From: Paenibacillus antri
GTDB taxonomy: Bacteria; Bacillota; Bacilli; Paenibacillales; YIM-B00363
Reading direction: 5' to 3'
Assembly: GCF_005765165.1 (NCBI RefSeq)
Contig: NZ_VCIW01000006.1
Coordinates: forward strand, 1-64,000
DNA: 64,000 nucleotides
Within the stretch, counting starts at the first letter, position 1. Every line of letters begins with the position of its first letter. The position numbers were made by a program, and so were the translations under genes. The notes beneath the pieces were generated by a model. It ran no database searches. It was not told the origin of the DNA and was given only the letters and a program-made list of their open reading frames with translations. Positions 1 to 7,004 of the stretch are shown one piece after another.

Positions 1-116
1 AGCGGGAGCTGCCGCGTCGTGATCGTATAATACGCCCCATATCCGCAGCTCGGGCAGGAAAACCCGTTCGGCCACCGCCGCCGAAAGAAATAAGCCACCT
101 GTTCCGCTTGGTCCAT
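1..116 (-). CDS. IS1595-type transposase, N-terminal part only (runs off the left edge)
   Basis: About 38 codons are visible; the rest lies left of the window. The peptide begins MDQAEQVAYFF and then carries RRRWPNGFSCPSCG followed by a YTITTRQLP stretch. This is the amino-terminal zinc-ribbon (first CxxC pair seen) that precedes the catalytic domain in IS1595-family DDE transposases; the RWP-GF-CP-CG pattern is characteristic of that family. The start is set by an AAGGAGG ribosome site about nine bases upstream. The catalytic residues cannot be seen, so intactness is unknown. The call is inference from the zinc-ribbon only; another zinc-ribbon protein is possible but less likely. Confidence 0.7.
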   Translation of the reverse strand, partial: MDQAEQVAYFFRRRWPNGFSCPSCGYGAYYTITTRQLP

Positions 117-137
117 GAACGCCGCCTCCTTTTCCTC

Positions 138-166
138 ATTATACCGAACATATGTTCCGTATTCAA
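138..166 (-). promoter_or_regulatory. Sigma-A promoter of the IS1595-type gene
   Basis: Reading leftward, a TTGAAT -35 (161-166) and a perfect TATAAT -10 (138-143) are separated by exactly 17 bases. The transposase start codon follows 22 bases after the -10. The spacer contains a LexA box. Confidence 0.75.
145..158. promoter_or_regulatory. LexA (DinR) SOS box
   Basis: The 14 bases CGAACATATGTTCC match the Bacillus LexA consensus CGAACRNRYGTTYC at every position. The box fills the spacer between -35 and -10 of the transposase promoter, where bound LexA would block RNA polymerase. That LexA regulates here is inference; the match and its placement are directly visible. Confidence 0.75.
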
Positions 167-372
167 TGAAAAATTCCAACTCGCAGGGTGCCTGATCAAA
201 GGAAATCAGCTTGGAAAGGAGGCGGCGAAGAGGGGGCGCCCCTTGGTCCTGACTAGGGGACATCACGTTAGAAAGGGGTAGTCAACAGAGCTCCGCCACG
301 GAGGACCTGAGCAGAGGGAATCTCCTTAGAAAGGCGCTGGGGAGGGAATACCGGGACCGGGGAACGCAGGGA
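167..372. other. Intergenic stretch without a recognised gene
   Basis: No convincing ORF is seen. The sequence is GC-rich with short local dyads (a CTGAT/ATCAG pair near 191-209 and a CTCCG/CGGAG pair near 289-303) and a TTAGAAAGG motif that occurs twice. An insertion-sequence end may lie here, but no terminal inverted repeat can be defined because the other end is outside the window. Confidence 0.4.
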
Positions 373-402
373 AAGGACCGCCGGCGGGGGCTGGCGGTCC
401 TT
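373..402 (-). terminator. Terminator-like hairpin after hepT
   Basis: A ten-base perfect stem (AAGGACCGCC with GGCGGTCCTT) and ten-base loop lies six bases beyond the hepT stop on the leftward strand, followed by only a short T run. It is a plausible end for the pplA-ndh2-hepS-hepT operon. Confidence 0.6.
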
Positions 403-407
403 AACGT

Positions 408-1394
408 CTACGAGCGGCGGTCGGTGAAGTGGCGCAGGATGGCGAGCAGCGAATCGTGCGCCGGGAAGCGGCGCAGCCGATCTGCGAGCCGGCGGGCGCG
501 GTCCGCGTATTCGTCGCGCAGGGCGGCGGCGCGTTCCATGGCTTCGCTCTCCGCGATGCGTCGGACGACGTCCTGGAACGCCGATTCCGGCGCATCCTCG
601 CGCAGCCCGCGAATCGCGTCGCCGAGGCCCGGCACGTCAAGCGCGAACAGCGTCGGCAGCGTGACATTGCCGCTTCGCAGGTCGGCGCCGGCCGGCTTGC
701 CGAGCGCTTCGGCGGAGGCGGAGAAGTCGAGGATGTCGTCCTGGATCTGGAACGACATGCCGAGCGCATCGCCGAAGGCGTACAGCGTCTTCGCGACTTC
801 CGGAGTCGCGCCGGCGGCCGCGGCTCCCGCTTGCAGGCAGGAGGCGATCAACAGCGCTGTTTTGTTCCGGGTTTTCTCCAGGTAAGCATCCATCGTTACA
901 TCGAAGTTGAACCGATTGCGAAGCTGACCGTATTCGCCGATGCACAGCTGGGCCGCGAGCGACGTCAGCTCGGCCGAATGGGCGGCGTCGACGCCGCCAT
1001 CGCCGGCCCACTCGATCGCGCGCGCCGTCATGTAGTTAGCCGTGTGCACGGCGGTCATTACGTCCGTCTTGCGATGAAGCGTCATGACGCCCCGGCGCGT
1101 CTCGGCTTCGTCGATGATGTCGTCGTGCACGAGGGAGGCCGTATGAAGGTACTCCATGAGTACGGCGAGTCGCAGCAGCTTGTCGGCGGCGTCAGGCGCA
1201 TTCACCGCAGGGCCGAAGCGGCCGCCCGTCAAGACGAGCATCGGGCGGAGGCGCTTGCCTCCCGAACGAACGAGCTCCAATACGCCGTTCGCGATCGGGG
1301 AGTCCTTCGGCAAATCGGCGTCCTCCGTTACGACGCGTACCATGGCGGCGTCGACGGCGGCGAGATCAATCCCGAGCGCTTCATGCAGCTTCAT
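408..1394 (-). CDS. hepT: Heptaprenyl diphosphate synthase component II (all-trans polyprenyl synthase)
   Basis: Catalytic subunit that condenses isopentenyl diphosphate units onto farnesyl diphosphate to make the C35 side chain of menaquinone. GGKRLRP lies at residues 45-51, the first aspartate-rich motif is DDIID at 91-95 and the second is DDILD at 219-223, all intact; the length (328 aa) is normal for the family. I take the ATG at 1394; an in-frame GTG nine bases earlier is also possible. It overlaps the end of the HepS-like gene by about 14 bases, so the two are probably translationally coupled. In the usual Bacillus locus hepS and hepT flank menG; here menG is absent and the pair follows an NDH-2 gene, as the HepT-like DmkB does in Listeria electron-transfer loci. 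Confidence 0.9.
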   Translation of the reverse strand: MKLHEALGIDLAAVDAAMVRVVTEDADLPKDSPIANGVLELVRSGGKRLRPMLVLTGGRFGPAVNAPDAADKLLRLAVLMEYLHTASLVHDDIIDEAETRRGVMTLHRKTDVMTAVHTANYMTARAIEWAGDGGVDAAHSAELTSLAAQLCIGEYGQLRNRFNFDVTMDAYLEKTRNKTALLIASCLQAGAAAAGATPEVAKTLYAFGDALGMSFQIQDDILDFSASAEALGKPAGADLRSGNVTLPTLFALDVPGLGDAIRGLREDAPESAFQDVVRRIAESEAMERAAALRDEYADRARRLADRLRRFPAHDSLLAILRHFTDRRS

Positions 1395-1842
1395 CGGAGT
1401 CACCGCCCGACTTACATTGTTCGTCCAGATATCGTTTAACCGCCTCGAACAGCTCGGCGATCGTCTGGTTCGCCGTTGCGCCGTGCACGATGCCGATCTG
1501 CAGCTTCTTATGGATCGGCGCCAGGTAGGTCAGAAGCTGCCGTTCGTTGCATTGGAGGACGAAGCGGAAGTATACCCCGGTCAAATAATCCCCGTCGAGA
1601 ATCCGCTTCGCGAGCGTCTTGCCGTCGAGCTCCGCGAGTTCGCGGTGCCTCGCGAGCGCGAGTCGGAGCAGGCCGTAGCAGCCGAGAACGGCGAGCTTCC
1701 TCGACCGTTCCAGCTCGTACGCGCGAAGGAGGGAGGCCATCTCTTCAAGCAACGATTGTTCGCGTTCCAGACTGATGTCGGCATCCGGCGAGATTTGCTG
1801 CTGCAGCATGCGTACCGTGTCTTGCACGAGACGGGTGACCAT
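1381..1842 (-). CDS. hepS: HepS-like heptaprenyl diphosphate synthase component I
   Basis: Small non-catalytic partner that HepT-type enzymes need for activity. The 153-residue product contains the family block with K-RILDGDYLTGVYF near residues 80-95, followed by a charged helix, which corresponds to the LAGDYFSGLYY region of Bacillus HepS. It is markedly shorter than typical HepS (about 250 aa), mainly lacking C-terminal sequence. An AAGGAGG site eight bases before the ATG sets the start. It overlaps hepT and follows ndh2 after 27 bases. Identity rests on this one conserved block and on coupling to hepT. Confidence 0.7.
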   Translation of the reverse strand: MVTRLVQDTVRMLQQQISPDADISLEREQSLLEEMASLLRAYELERSRKLAVLGCYGLLRLALARHRELAELDGKTLAKRILDGDYLTGVYFRFVLQCNERQLLTYLAPIHKKLQIGIVHGATANQTIAELFEAVKRYLDEQCKSGGDSDEAA

Positions 1843-1869
1843 GGCGATTCCTCCTTCGAGCGGGTGAAA

Positions 1870-3705
1870 TTAATCGGCGTACAAGTACCAACGGCGAATG
1901 AACGGAATCCTTTTCCAAACCTTCTTCAGCATCGGGTACGCATAATAATCGAGACCGAACGTGCTTCCCGAGCCGCCGATCAGGGCGACGCCCGCGAACA
2001 TGTACCACAGCATCTCCGGCGCGGCCATGCCGGACGACCAGATCATGACGCCCATGGCGACGGTCGCGACGGCGGCGGGAGCGGTGAACAATCCGACGAT
2101 GAGCATCAGGCCGAACGCGAGCTCCGCGAGCACCATGCCGGTTTGGAAAATCGACGCGAGCGCCGTGAATCCGCCGTCGCTCGTGTAGAACATCATGTCC
2201 ATGGAGCCCTTGACGATGCTGTCGATGAAGCCCGGCACCGGCAGCGCCTGTACGGCGGCCGCCGCTTCCCCCGCGCCGTCCGCGGCCACGGACGCGCCCG
2301 ACGTTCCGTCGGTCCACGGAGCCGGAATGAGGAAGATTTTGTTCGGATCTTCGATAATTTTCAGCAGCTTCTCCCAGCCTTCGATCAACCACATGACGCC
2401 GACGAAGACGCGCAGCGGTACGAGCCAGAAGTTCGGCGAACGCTTGGAGAAGTGTCCACCTAAGAAGCTTCTGCGGTGCTCGATGTGGAAGATTTCGTGC
2501 AAGAGATAGCTATAGCACTTATTGAAGCCCGCGACTTGGAACAAGTAGAACAAGTTGATGAAGTGCTTGACGAACATCGCGAAAAATCCGGTCATCTGGA
2601 ACATGCGTCCCGGGACGCCTACGTTGGCGACGCCGTAGCGGCTGCCGATGCTGACCATCGTGCCGTGGAACGATGGCTTATACGGCTTCTTCGGCCTGTT
2701 GCGGATGTCCGCTTCGATGTTGTGCGCGATGATCGGAGCGGCTTGCTCGGCATTTTCCACCATCTGAGGTACCGGGTTCTTCTCGCCTTCCGGGATGTAG
2801 AAGATGTTGTCGCCGACGACGTAGACTTCCGGACGATCGACGGATTGCAGCTTATCGTTCGTCAGCAGCCGCTTGCGGCCTTGCTGCGCGACGTCGGCCT
2901 TGCCCGCGAGCTCGGAGCCTTCGACGCCGGCCGTCCAGATGACGGTGCGGGAGGCGATTTCTTTGTCGCCGAGGCAGACGGCGTTCGGCTTCACGCCGGT
3001 AATTTTCAGCCCGGTCGAGATGTTCACCCCGAGCTTCTCCAGATGGCGCTGCGCCTTCTGAATGAGCCTGTCAGGAAGGATCGGGAGAATTTTCGGCGCC
3101 ATATCGACGACATGCAGTTGGACGTCCGCGCGGTCGACGTAGAATGCCTTGCACAATTCTTCGACGTGCTCGGCCAGCTCGCCGATCATCTCGACGCCGG
3201 TGAAGCCGGCGCCGACGACGACGAAGCTGAGCATCTCGGCGCGGGCGATTGGATCGCGCTCCTTCACGGCTCGGCGGAACATCTCCGTAAACCGCTCGCG
3301 AAGGAGCACCGCATCTTCATAAGACCATAGGGTGAAGGCGTGCTCCTCGGCGCCGGGCGTACCGAAGAAAGCCGGCTTGCTGCCCGTGCCGATGACCAGG
3401 TAATCGTACCGGTACGTCCGGGCTTCCGAACGCAGCAGGCGTTGCGGGAAGTCGAATTCGGTGATTTCGTCCAATACGACTTCGACGTTTTTCATGCCTG
3501 CGAAGATTTTCTTCAGGTCGACCTTGATGGAGTCTTCGTCCACCCGCTTCGCGGCCACCTCGTGGAGCTCCGTCAGCAGGGTATGATACGGCTTTCTGTC
3601 GATGAGCGTAATGCGGACGTCCCGTTCGTTCTTTAACCGGATCGCAAGCTTCTTAGCGGTCAATACGCCGCCATATCCGCCGCCCAGTACGATAATCTGT
3701 TTCAC
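1870..3705 (-). CDS. ndh2: Type II NADH dehydrogenase with C-terminal DoxX-like membrane domain (Ndh2-like)
   Basis: Flavoprotein that oxidises NADH and passes electrons to menaquinone without pumping protons. The product (611 aa) has the FAD GGGYGG motif at residues 8-13, a second Rossmann motif VVGAGFTGVE near 160, and the AEQAAP region typical of NDH-2. From about residue 425 it continues into an extra membrane part with several hydrophobic helices (FWLVPLRVFVGVMWL and later segments) resembling DoxX. Ordinary NDH-2 is about 400 aa; Listeria Ndh2 of the extracellular electron transfer locus also has a C-terminal membrane extension. The start is the GTG with an AGGTG site six bases upstream; a GTG nine bases earlier is possible. 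It lies between pplA and hepS in one operon behind a Rex operator. Confidence 0.9.
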   Translation of the reverse strand: MKQIIVLGGGYGGVLTAKKLAIRLKNERDVRITLIDRKPYHTLLTELHEVAAKRVDEDSIKVDLKKIFAGMKNVEVVLDEITEFDFPQRLLRSEARTYRYDYLVIGTGSKPAFFGTPGAEEHAFTLWSYEDAVLLRERFTEMFRRAVKERDPIARAEMLSFVVVGAGFTGVEMIGELAEHVEELCKAFYVDRADVQLHVVDMAPKILPILPDRLIQKAQRHLEKLGVNISTGLKITGVKPNAVCLGDKEIASRTVIWTAGVEGSELAGKADVAQQGRKRLLTNDKLQSVDRPEVYVVGDNIFYIPEGEKNPVPQMVENAEQAAPIIAHNIEADIRNRPKKPYKPSFHGTMVSIGSRYGVANVGVPGRMFQMTGFFAMFVKHFINLFYLFQVAGFNKCYSYLLHEIFHIEHRRSFLGGHFSKRSPNFWLVPLRVFVGVMWLIEGWEKLLKIIEDPNKIFLIPAPWTDGTSGASVAADGAGEAAAAVQALPVPGFIDSIVKGSMDMMFYTSDGGFTALASIFQTGMVLAELAFGLMLIVGLFTAPAAVATVAMGVMIWSSGMAAPEMLWYMFAGVALIGGSGSTFGLDYYAYPMLKKVWKRIPFIRRWYLYAD

Positions 3706-3735
3706 GCGAATCACCTCATAGGTTTGCTGTTATTG

Positions 3736-4671
3736 TTATTTCGCTTGCTCGAGCGCCTCGGCGACGAGTCGCTGGAACTCGCCGACTTTGATCGACACGC
3801 CCGAAACCGCGTCCGTATGGCCTTCTTCGTCCGTTAGGTTAATCTTCGCGGGGTCTTGCGTTTCGAGCAGATATTGCTCCATCTTCAATGCTTGCTCGTG
3901 CCACTCGGCCTGAGCGCCGGCTTTCTCGACCATCGCGTATACGCCGTTCTTCGACTGGGTTTTCTTGTCGTCGCCGCCGTCTTTATGAACGCCGTTCCAA
4001 TTGACCGCGATGATCTTCCCGTTCAGGACCGTGACGTGAACCATGTACTTCCAGCCGGAATTGGCGTCGAATTCGGCTTGTTCCGTGTGGTAGGAGCCGT
4101 CTTTGTAAGGACCTGCTTCGACCGGTCCGGCTTCGAGCGCTTCGGTAACGAGCGTTACGAATTCGTCGACGCCGACCGTGACGCCGGATACGGCATCCGT
4201 CGTGCCGTCGTCTTTCACCGCGATCGCCGCCGGGTCTTGCGTCTCGATCAAGAACTGCTCGGCTTTGGCCGCTTGTTCATGCCACTCGGCGATGGCGCCG
4301 CCTTTGGCGACCAACCCGTATAGTCCTTCTTCCGAGGAGGTTTTCTTATCGAGACCGCCGTCCCGATGCAAGCCGTTCCAGGTGACGCTTACGATCTTGC
4401 CGCCTTCGACTTTGAGTCCGACGATTTCCTTCCACCCGGATTTCTCTGCGAATTCCGCCGCTTCGGCGTAGTAGACGCCGTCGGCGTATTTGGCTTCCTC
4501 CACGGCCGGCTCCGCAGGAGCGGGCTCCTCGACCGGCTGTTCGACGGCGGCTCCTCCGCTGCCTTGTACAGCGTCTTCGGCCGGATCTGCCGCATTGCCT
4601 CCTCCGCAGGCTGTTAGCGCGCCGGCGAGCAACGTAATAGCGGTAAAGATGGCCCAACTTCTGAGTTTCAT
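3736..4671 (-). CDS. pplA: PplA-like lipoprotein with two FMN-binding domains
   Basis: Predicted cell-surface flavoprotein (311 aa). A signal peptide ends in the lipobox LTAC with Cys22 as lipidation site, then comes an acidic Pro/Glu linker to about residue 60. Two similar FMN-binding domains follow, about 62-180 and 188-311, each with a WNG-H-DGG-DKKT block, an AEWHEQA-K-EQ-L-ETQDP block, and a flavinylation-type motif: DAVSGVT (159-165) and DAVSGVS (287-293). In this family ApbE/FmnB attaches FMN covalently to the final Thr/Ser. Neighbouring ndh2 and hepT suggest it carries electrons outward from menaquinone, as PplA does in Listeria. No ApbE/FmnB or EetA/B gene is in the window. Start chosen at the ATG with GGGAGG seven bases upstream. 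Confidence 0.85.
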   Translation of the reverse strand: MKLRSWAIFTAITLLAGALTACGGGNAADPAEDAVQGSGGAAVEQPVEEPAPAEPAVEEAKYADGVYYAEAAEFAEKSGWKEIVGLKVEGGKIVSVTWNGLHRDGGLDKKTSSEEGLYGLVAKGGAIAEWHEQAAKAEQFLIETQDPAAIAVKDDGTTDAVSGVTVGVDEFVTLVTEALEAGPVEAGPYKDGSYHTEQAEFDANSGWKYMVHVTVLNGKIIAVNWNGVHKDGGDDKKTQSKNGVYAMVEKAGAQAEWHEQALKMEQYLLETQDPAKINLTDEEGHTDAVSGVSIKVGEFQRLVAEALEQAK

Positions 4672-4693
4672 AGTCAATTCCTCCCGATTATAA

Positions 4694-4711
4694 TTGTGAA
4701 ACAATTCACAA
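4694..4711. promoter_or_regulatory. Rex operator (redox-sensing repressor box)
   Basis: TTGTGAA-ACAA-TTCACAA is a perfect inverted repeat and matches the Firmicute Rex consensus TTGTGAAnnnnTTCACAA. It lies 23-40 bases before the pplA start, next to a TATAAT hexamer on the same strand (4687-4692) that could be the -10, although no good -35 is seen at the right distance. In Bacillus, Rex represses ndh and fermentation genes until NADH/NAD rises. Regulation of pplA-ndh2-hepS-hepT by Rex is inferred from the site. Confidence 0.8.
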
Positions 4712-4781
4712 CCTATGATTTTATCATAGTCGGTGCGGAGGAGACTGACTGTGATTTTTCATACATATGGGACGGCATTTT

Positions 4782-4825
4782 AAGAAAAAAAGAACTGCCC
4801 CGGGCAACACCCGCCGCGGGGCAGT
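4782..4825 (-). terminator. Rho-independent terminator of doxX
   Basis: On the leftward strand a strong GC hairpin built on ACTGCCCC/GGGGCAGT (4794-4825) is followed by a T-rich tract (4782-4791). It separates doxX from the pplA operon. Confidence 0.85.
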
Positions 4826-4844
4826 AGAGTCGAAGCGATTGGGG

Positions 4845-5393
4845 TTAGCCGACGAAGGCGCCGCGGGTAGGCGTCTCGCCGCGGCCGTCGTTCTTCGGCT
4901 TGCGGCCGAACAGGCTGCCGACGGCGGCCTTGAGGTACGGGAGCACCCAACGGTCCGCGCCGTAGCGGCCTGCGTTGGCGCCGGCGACGAGGACGAAGAA
5001 ACCCATGATCGCCATTTGCGGGTTGGTCGACGTCGTGCCCGAGAGCAGGAACGCGAAGTTCATGGCCAGCGCGCCGAGAGCGGCGACGGTGGTGAAGCAG
5101 CCGAGCATGAGACCGAGACCGGCGAGAATTTCGCCCCAGAGGACGAGGAACGAGAAGACGTCGGCGTTCGGGATGGCGAAGGCGGTCAAGAAGTCCGCCC
5201 ACCAGCCTTGGACGGCCGGGTGGTCGCCGGTCGCTTTGCCGACGGCGCCGGCGAGGAAGCCGGCCGCGTTGAACGGCTCGGGCGCGTTCAGCTTCTCGAG
5301 ACCGTGCGTGAACCATTGATAGCCGAGGTAGAATCTAAGGAAGAAGAGCGCTGCGGCTGCGTAGCGGTTTGTTCTGAGGAACGTGTTGAACAT
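4845..5393 (-). CDS. DoxX family integral membrane protein
   Basis: Predicted four-helix membrane protein of 182 aa. It starts MFNTFLRTNRY, has FLRFYLGYQWFTHGLEKL in the first hydrophobic segment, and helices near residues 70-95, 100-118 and 122-140, ending in a charged tail. DoxX proteins are linked to quinone or thiol redox partners, but the substrate here is unknown. The ATG at 5393 has a GGAGGG site eight bases upstream. It resembles the C-terminal membrane domain of the neighbouring NDH-2. It is monocistronic: its own terminator follows and a TAAGAT -10 candidate (5464-5469) precedes it. Confidence 0.8.
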   Translation of the reverse strand: MFNTFLRTNRYAAAALFFLRFYLGYQWFTHGLEKLNAPEPFNAAGFLAGAVGKATGDHPAVQGWWADFLTAFAIPNADVFSFLVLWGEILAGLGLMLGCFTTVAALGALAMNFAFLLSGTTSTNPQMAIMGFFVLVAGANAGRYGADRWVLPYLKAAVGSLFGRKPKNDGRGETPTRGAFVG

Positions 5394-5490
5394 GTGGAAT
5401 CCCTCCAAATTTGTCACTTGCGAGGAGCGAATCGGTTATCGATGTCGTCTTCCTCTTGACTTCATCTTACCTCCGGGGACACACCGACGA

Positions 5491-5506
5491 TGTGCGGTTT
5501 ATCACA
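5491..5506. promoter_or_regulatory. Crp/Fnr-type site upstream of doxX
   Basis: TGTGCGGTTTATCACA matches TGTGA-N6-TCACA with one mismatch. Its centre lies about 41.5 bases upstream of the start point expected from the TAAGAT hexamer at 5464-5469, the spacing used by class II Crp/Fnr activators. A single 16-base match in this much DNA is weak evidence. Confidence 0.35.
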
Positions 5507-5630
5507 TCTTCGAAACGACCTGTAAAAGTGATAAAAACAACTTTATCGCTGCTATCCACGCATGGAATGATTCCGACTCCGAAGGGAAAGCTAATGGCGA
5601 AACCATTGCGTGACGGAGGGAACATTCCAT

Positions 5631-5834
5631 ATGGACGTAAACCGCGCTCAAGAAATCGTCGACAGCCCGAAGGAATTCGTCGTGCAGCTGAACAATAAGG
5701 AAGTCTGGATCGACAGCGTCGATTCGACGACGAAGACGGCGACCGTGCATGAGCGGAGCGGGGACTATCAGGCATCGAAGACGGTCCGCGTAGATCAACT
5801 GAAAGAGTTGGGAGAAGCGGACAACCGCATGTAG
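5631..5834 (+). CDS. sspH: H-type small acid-soluble spore protein
   Basis: A 67-residue spore core protein of the SspH family. The start MDVNRAQEIVDSPKEF and the VWIDSVD segment correspond to MDVNRAKEIV-SP and VWIQNVD in Bacillus SspH. The protein is found in forespores and minor SASPs of this kind are associated with the spore core, with no enzymatic role known. The ATG at 5631 follows a GGAGGG site; an upstream in-frame ATG would add seven unconserved residues. It is monocistronic with a bidirectional hairpin behind it. No clear sigma-G promoter was found. Confidence 0.9.
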   Translation: MDVNRAQEIVDSPKEFVVQLNNKEVWIDSVDSTTKTATVHERSGDYQASKTVRVDQLKELGEADNRM

Positions 5835-5853
5835 ACCGTTTCTACAACGAAAA

Positions 5854-5892
5854 GGCCCGACAGGGCGCCCTGCCGGGCGCTTCTGTCGGGCT
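5854..5892. terminator. Bidirectional terminator between sspH and the acetyltransferase gene
   Basis: A stem of GCCCGACAG with CTGTCGGGC encloses a second internal GC stem, and T runs (or A runs, read from the other strand) flank it. It serves sspH rightward and the GNAT gene leftward. Confidence 0.8.
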
Positions 5893-5929
5893 TTCGTCGT
5901 TGCGTTGGGGGAACGCGTCGGTCGGCGGG

Positions 5930-6859
5930 TTACGCTTCGAAACGCTTCTCGTAGATGGTGATTTCGTGGTCGGGCGTCATGCCGGCCTTCTCGTACAGGC
6001 GGTACGCTCCTGAAGGGTTCGCGGCGTCGACGCCGAGCGACACGAGCGGCTGGCCGGCCCGGTACGACGCTTCGAACGCGCGGCGCAGCAGCGCGAGGGC
6101 GAGGCCGCGGCCGCGGTACGGCCGGCGCACGCCGACCTGCTCGATGAACAGCAGGTCCTCGCGCATGCGGCCGAGCGCGAAGCCGGCGATCTCGCCTTCC
6201 CGGTTGCGGGCGATCCACCACCATCGGGCATCGAAGGAGGGGAGCCGCGTCTTCTCGACCCACTTCTCGAACGGGGGCGAGGCGAAGTCCCAATGATCCG
6301 CGAACGATTCAACGTAAGCGTCGTACACGGCTCGTTCGTCGCGATCGACGGTGAACGTCTCGATCGAGAAGCCTTCGAGGGGCGGCGTCTCCGGCGGCGC
6401 TTCGTCCAAGCGGACGCTCATGCGCTTGAAGTATCGCACGGGAGAGAATCCGCGGGACTCCATCAGGCGAACGGCGTCTTCGCAAAGCGTCGGAATCATG
6501 CTCTGGAGCCGCTTCGCGACGCCGGACTCGCTCCGGAGCGCCGCCGCGCGCGCTTCGAGCGCTTCGACGAGGGCGGAGCCGACGCCCCGGCCTCGAGCCG
6601 ACGGCAGCACGCAGCCGCAGCTGAACAGCTTCTCTTCGCTGTCTTCTTCCAAGAAAACGTACCCGATCAATGAGGCGGCGTCGTCTTCGACGACCCAGAC
6701 GTTGCGGTCGAGATCGAAGCGGGACCACATGTCCAATACGTCGTCCAGCACGATGTCGGGTGCGCCCAAATCTTCGGTGTCGCAAGCCGCGACGAGATCG
6801 CAGACGGCTTGCGCGTCGTCCATCGTCGGGGGGCGGAGTCGGAAGTTCGTTGTTGCCAT
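5930..6859 (-). CDS. Twin-domain GNAT acetyltransferase
   Basis: A 309-residue protein with two GNAT folds in tandem, about 5-155 and 165-309. Each has the acetyl-CoA loop: ARGRGVGSALVEALE near residues 88-102 and RPYRGRGLALALL near 257-269. GNAT enzymes transfer acetyl groups from acetyl-CoA to amines; the acceptor is not predictable here. Twin-GNAT proteins of this size include MshD-like and related enzymes, but Firmicutes lack mycothiol, so no specific function is assigned. The gene stands alone, with a GGAGAA ribosome site before the ATG and a shared terminator after it. Confidence 0.85.
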   Translation of the reverse strand: MATTNFRLRPPTMDDAQAVCDLVAACDTEDLGAPDIVLDDVLDMWSRFDLDRNVWVVEDDAASLIGYVFLEEDSEEKLFSCGCVLPSARGRGVGSALVEALEARAAALRSESGVAKRLQSMIPTLCEDAVRLMESRGFSPVRYFKRMSVRLDEAPPETPPLEGFSIETFTVDRDERAVYDAYVESFADHWDFASPPFEKWVEKTRLPSFDARWWWIARNREGEIAGFALGRMREDLLFIEQVGVRRPYRGRGLALALLRRAFEASYRAGQPLVSLGVDAANPSGAYRLYEKAGMTPDHEITIYEKRFEA

Positions 6860-6939
6860 GAAAGATTGTTCTCCTTAATAGGTAAGTTGCTAAAGATTTC
6901 TACGCGGCCGCCTTGAAGTCCTCCTTCGGTTCGGTTAGC

Positions 6940-6969
6940 TTGCTAGTATCCTCATCGGGTCGCTATAAT
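6940..6969 (+). promoter_or_regulatory. Promoter of the thiL-tsa operon
   Basis: TTGCTA (6940-6945) and a perfect TATAAT (6964-6969) with an 18-base spacer lie 35 bases before the thiL start codon. Confidence 0.7.
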
Positions 6970-7004
6970 GAGGGGAAAAGTTTGGTCGGAAGCGGGCGGT
7001 AGGT

